A stretch of 60,758 nucleotides of DNA from NCBI GenBank assembly GCA_001871115.1, contig MNUR01000024.1, positions 1-60,758 on the forward strand, written 5' to 3'. Source of the DNA: Elusimicrobia bacterium CG1_02_56_21 (lineage in GTDB: Bacteria; Elusimicrobiota; Elusimicrobia; Elusimicrobiales; UBA9959). Shown in pieces: positions 59,431 to 60,758 of this stretch. Made by a program: the position numbers and the translations under genes. Under the pieces are notes generated by a model. The model had not been told where the DNA came from. It ran no database searches and was given only the letters and a program-made list of their open reading frames with translations. Positions within the stretch are counted from its first letter, which is position 1. The number at the start of each line of letters is the position of its first letter.

Positions 59431-60282
59431 ATGATCAAGAAAACCGGAGTACTCGGAGCGGGGCAGATGGGCAACGGGATAGCGCATGTCCTGGCGCAGA
59501 ATAAATACGAAGTCCTGCTCTGCGACACTTCCCCGGCCCAGCTTGAAAAAGCCATGGCTACTATCGGCAAGAACCTCGAGCGGCAGGCGAAGAAAGGCCT
59601 GCTGACCGGGGACATTAAGGAGATCCTGGCCAGGATCTCCGTGGTGAACGATCTAAGCGGCCTGGCTGACTGCGACATAGTAATAGAGGCCGTGACCGAA
59701 AAAGAATCCCTTAAACTGGACCTGTTCCGCCAGCTGGATAAATTCGTAAAAAAGGAAGCTATCCTCGCTTCCAATACTTCCTCGATACCGATAACGAAGA
59801 TCGCCTCCGCTACCTCCCGTCCTGAGAAAGTCATCGGGATGCATTTTATGAACCCGGTCCCCGTAATGACCCTGGTGGAACTTATAAAAGGGCACGCCAC
59901 CAGCGAAGAGACTTTTAAAGAGGTCGCGGAGCTCGCGGCCGCCCTCGGCAAAGAGACCGCCGTGGCGCAGGACTATCCCGGCTTTATCATAAACCGGATC
60001 CTCATCCCCATGCTTAACGAAGCCGTCTTCGCGCTTTACGAGTCCACCGCTACAGCCGGGGATATAGACAAAGGAATGAAGCTTGGAACCAACCAGCCTA
60101 TGGGCCCCCTCGCCCTGGCCGATTTCATCGGGCTGGACACCGTGCTGGCCATAGCCAATGTGCTTTATGAAGGGTTCAAAGACCCCAAGTACCGCCCCTG
60201 CCCGCTGCTTGTAAAAATGGTGAACGCGGGCTATCTGGGCCGCAAGTCCGGCAAAGGGTTTTACGCGTATCCCGTGAAATAA
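59431..60282 (+). CDS. 3-hydroxybutyryl-CoA dehydrogenase
   Basis: 283 residues. The NAD-binding motif is [36 protein letters not shown] and [34 protein letters not shown] contain the catalytic Ser/His/Asn region, and [23 protein letters not shown] begins the dimer domain. Typical length for the short Hbd/PaaH type. It interconverts 3-hydroxybutyryl-CoA and acetoacetyl-CoA. AAGGAG ribosome site; 27 nt after the thiolase. Confidence 0.96.
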   Translation: MIKKTGVLGAGQMGNGIAHVLAQNKYEVLLCDTSPAQLEKAMATIGKNLERQAKKGLLTGDIKEILARISVVNDLSGLADCDIVIEAVTEKESLKLDLFRQLDKFVKKEAILASNTSSIPITKIASATSRPEKVIGMHFMNPVPVMTLVELIKGHATSEETFKEVAELAAALGKETAVAQDYPGFIINRILIPMLNEAVFALYESTATAGDIDKGMKLGTNQPMGPLALADFIGLDTVLAIANVLYEGFKDPKYRPCPLLVKMVNAGYLGRKSGKGFYAYPVK

Positions 60283-60283
60283 T

Positions 60284-60758
60284 ATGGCCTACAATACCCT
60301 GAACCTTGAAACAAATGAAGGCGGCATAGCGGTTTTAAAGATAAACCGCCCCAAGAACCTTAACGCTATAAATACCGAGGTCCTGGGCGAGCTGAAGCTG
60401 GCCTTTGCCGCGCTGGACTGTGACCCCGCAGTGAAAGCGGTGGTTATAACCGGCGAGGGCGAGAAAGCTTTTGTGGCCGGCGCCGATATTTCCGAAATGG
60501 CCGGGATGTCCCCGCTGGAGGCTAAAGAATTTTCGCGCAAAGGCAGCGAGGTTTTAGGGTTTATCAGCGGCATGAACAAGCCGGTGATAGCCGCCGTAAA
60601 CGGCTACGCCCTGGGCGGCGGGCTGGAGCTGGCCCTGGCCTGCGATTTTATTTACGCCTCCGGGAACGCCAAGCTGGGCCTTCCCGAAGTTACCCTGGGA
60701 GTGATCCCCGGTTTCGGGGGGACCTGGATGCTGGCCAAGCGCATAGGCGCGGCCCGCG
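60284..60758 (+). CDS. Enoyl-CoA hydratase / crotonase, partial (runs off the right edge)
   Basis: 158 codons from the ATG at 60284, one base after the dehydrogenase stop; the 3' end is outside the window. The crotonase fold is plain: INRPKNLNAINTEVLGELK, the oxyanion-hole segment KAFVAGADISEMAGM, NGYALGGGLELALACD, and the catalytic-Glu region NAKLGLPEVTLGVIPGFGG. It hydrates crotonyl-CoA to 3-hydroxybutyryl-CoA, completing the C4 set. No ribosome site is seen before it, so translation is probably coupled to the preceding gene. Confidence 0.93.
   Translation, partial: MAYNTLNLETNEGGIAVLKINRPKNLNAINTEVLGELKLAFAALDCDPAVKAVVITGEGEKAFVAGADISEMAGMSPLEAKEFSRKGSEVLGFISGMNKPVIAAVNGYALGGGLELALACDFIYASGNAKLGLPEVTLGVIPGFGGTWMLAKRIGAAR

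Noticed and set aside
58291..59487. Minus-strand open frame of 398 codons opposite the thiolase
   Set aside because: Antisense to a thiolase with complete active-site motifs; no family resemblance of its own.
1..60758. CRISPR array, rRNA operon, prophage or integrase
   Set aside because: No regularly spaced repeats, no rRNA-like stretch and no phage structural or integrase genes were seen; the one holin-like gene (5928-6269) is of the chromosomal YvlD type.

Overview
The window is about 60.8 kb of GC-rich bacterial chromosome, densely coded on both strands. No rRNA, tRNA, CRISPR array or phage module was recognised. Gene content points to a Gram-negative (diderm) anaerobe or facultative anaerobe outside the best-studied phyla: an outer-membrane porin-like cytochrome, lipoproteins, a bacterial alpha-2-macroglobulin, a eukaryote-type alanine aminotransferase and a fused isobutyryl-CoA mutase. 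Elusimicrobiota is my best guess, but this is an inference from style and gene set, not something the sequence proves.

Layout. (1) 1-4.3 kb is damaged by insertion sequences: an IS30-type element runs in from the left edge and cuts off the end of a polysaccharide deacetylase, and a complete IS4-family element (2143-3412) cuts off the end of a HEAT-repeat protein. (2) 4.4-25 kb is mostly housekeeping and envelope genes: YceH/DUF480, DUF2225, a small holin-like membrane protein, alanine aminotransferase, hemolysin III, Nramp transporter, a sodium:solute symporter, a lone receiver domain, NfeD protease, ClpC, a class A beta-lactamase-like hydrolase, a U32 peptidase, a lipoprotein with HExxH, a YaeQ-like protein and a secreted GH13 amylase. 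(3) 25.5-27.9 kb is an electron-transfer locus: a one-heme cytochrome fused to a predicted porin barrel, divergent from a small periplasmic cytochrome c, with the decayed remains of a Crp/Fnr regulator between them. (4) 28.4-36.7 kb holds ChaN, a baeRF-type release-factor-like protein and a 1,907-residue alpha-2-macroglobulin. (5) 37.2-42.7 kb holds a compact operon I cannot match to a known system: two proline-rich single-pass membrane proteins, a membrane-anchored Clp-like AAA+ ATPase, a membrane-anchored beta-helix protein and a second, soluble Clp-like AAA+ ATPase. (6) 43-45.4 kb is prpB-prpD of the methylcitrate cycle. (7) 47.1-50.4 kb is a tight four-gene operon of a Tes/MJ0619-like radical SAM enzyme, a small membrane protein, an Lgt-like transferase and an ICMT-like methyltransferase with a Cys-rich tail, suggesting a lipid or lipoprotein modification. 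(8) 50.6-52.5 kb is plsY-BFN-HU-merR. (9) 53.1-60.8 kb is an acyl-CoA operon: a DUF6125 protein, icmF, an M24 peptidase, thiolase, 3-hydroxyacyl-CoA dehydrogenase and a crotonase that runs off the right edge.

How the parts fit. PrpB/PrpD and the IcmF-thiolase-dehydrogenase-crotonase operon together suggest turnover of short-chain acyl-CoAs (propionyl, butyryl, isobutyryl). The cytochrome locus could supply an outer-membrane electron route. Several genes have a -10-like box 5-7 nt before the start codon and no Shine-Dalgarno sequence, so leaderless transcription may be common in this genome. The most novel-looking systems are the twin AAA+/beta-helix operon and the radical SAM/Lgt/ICMT operon.
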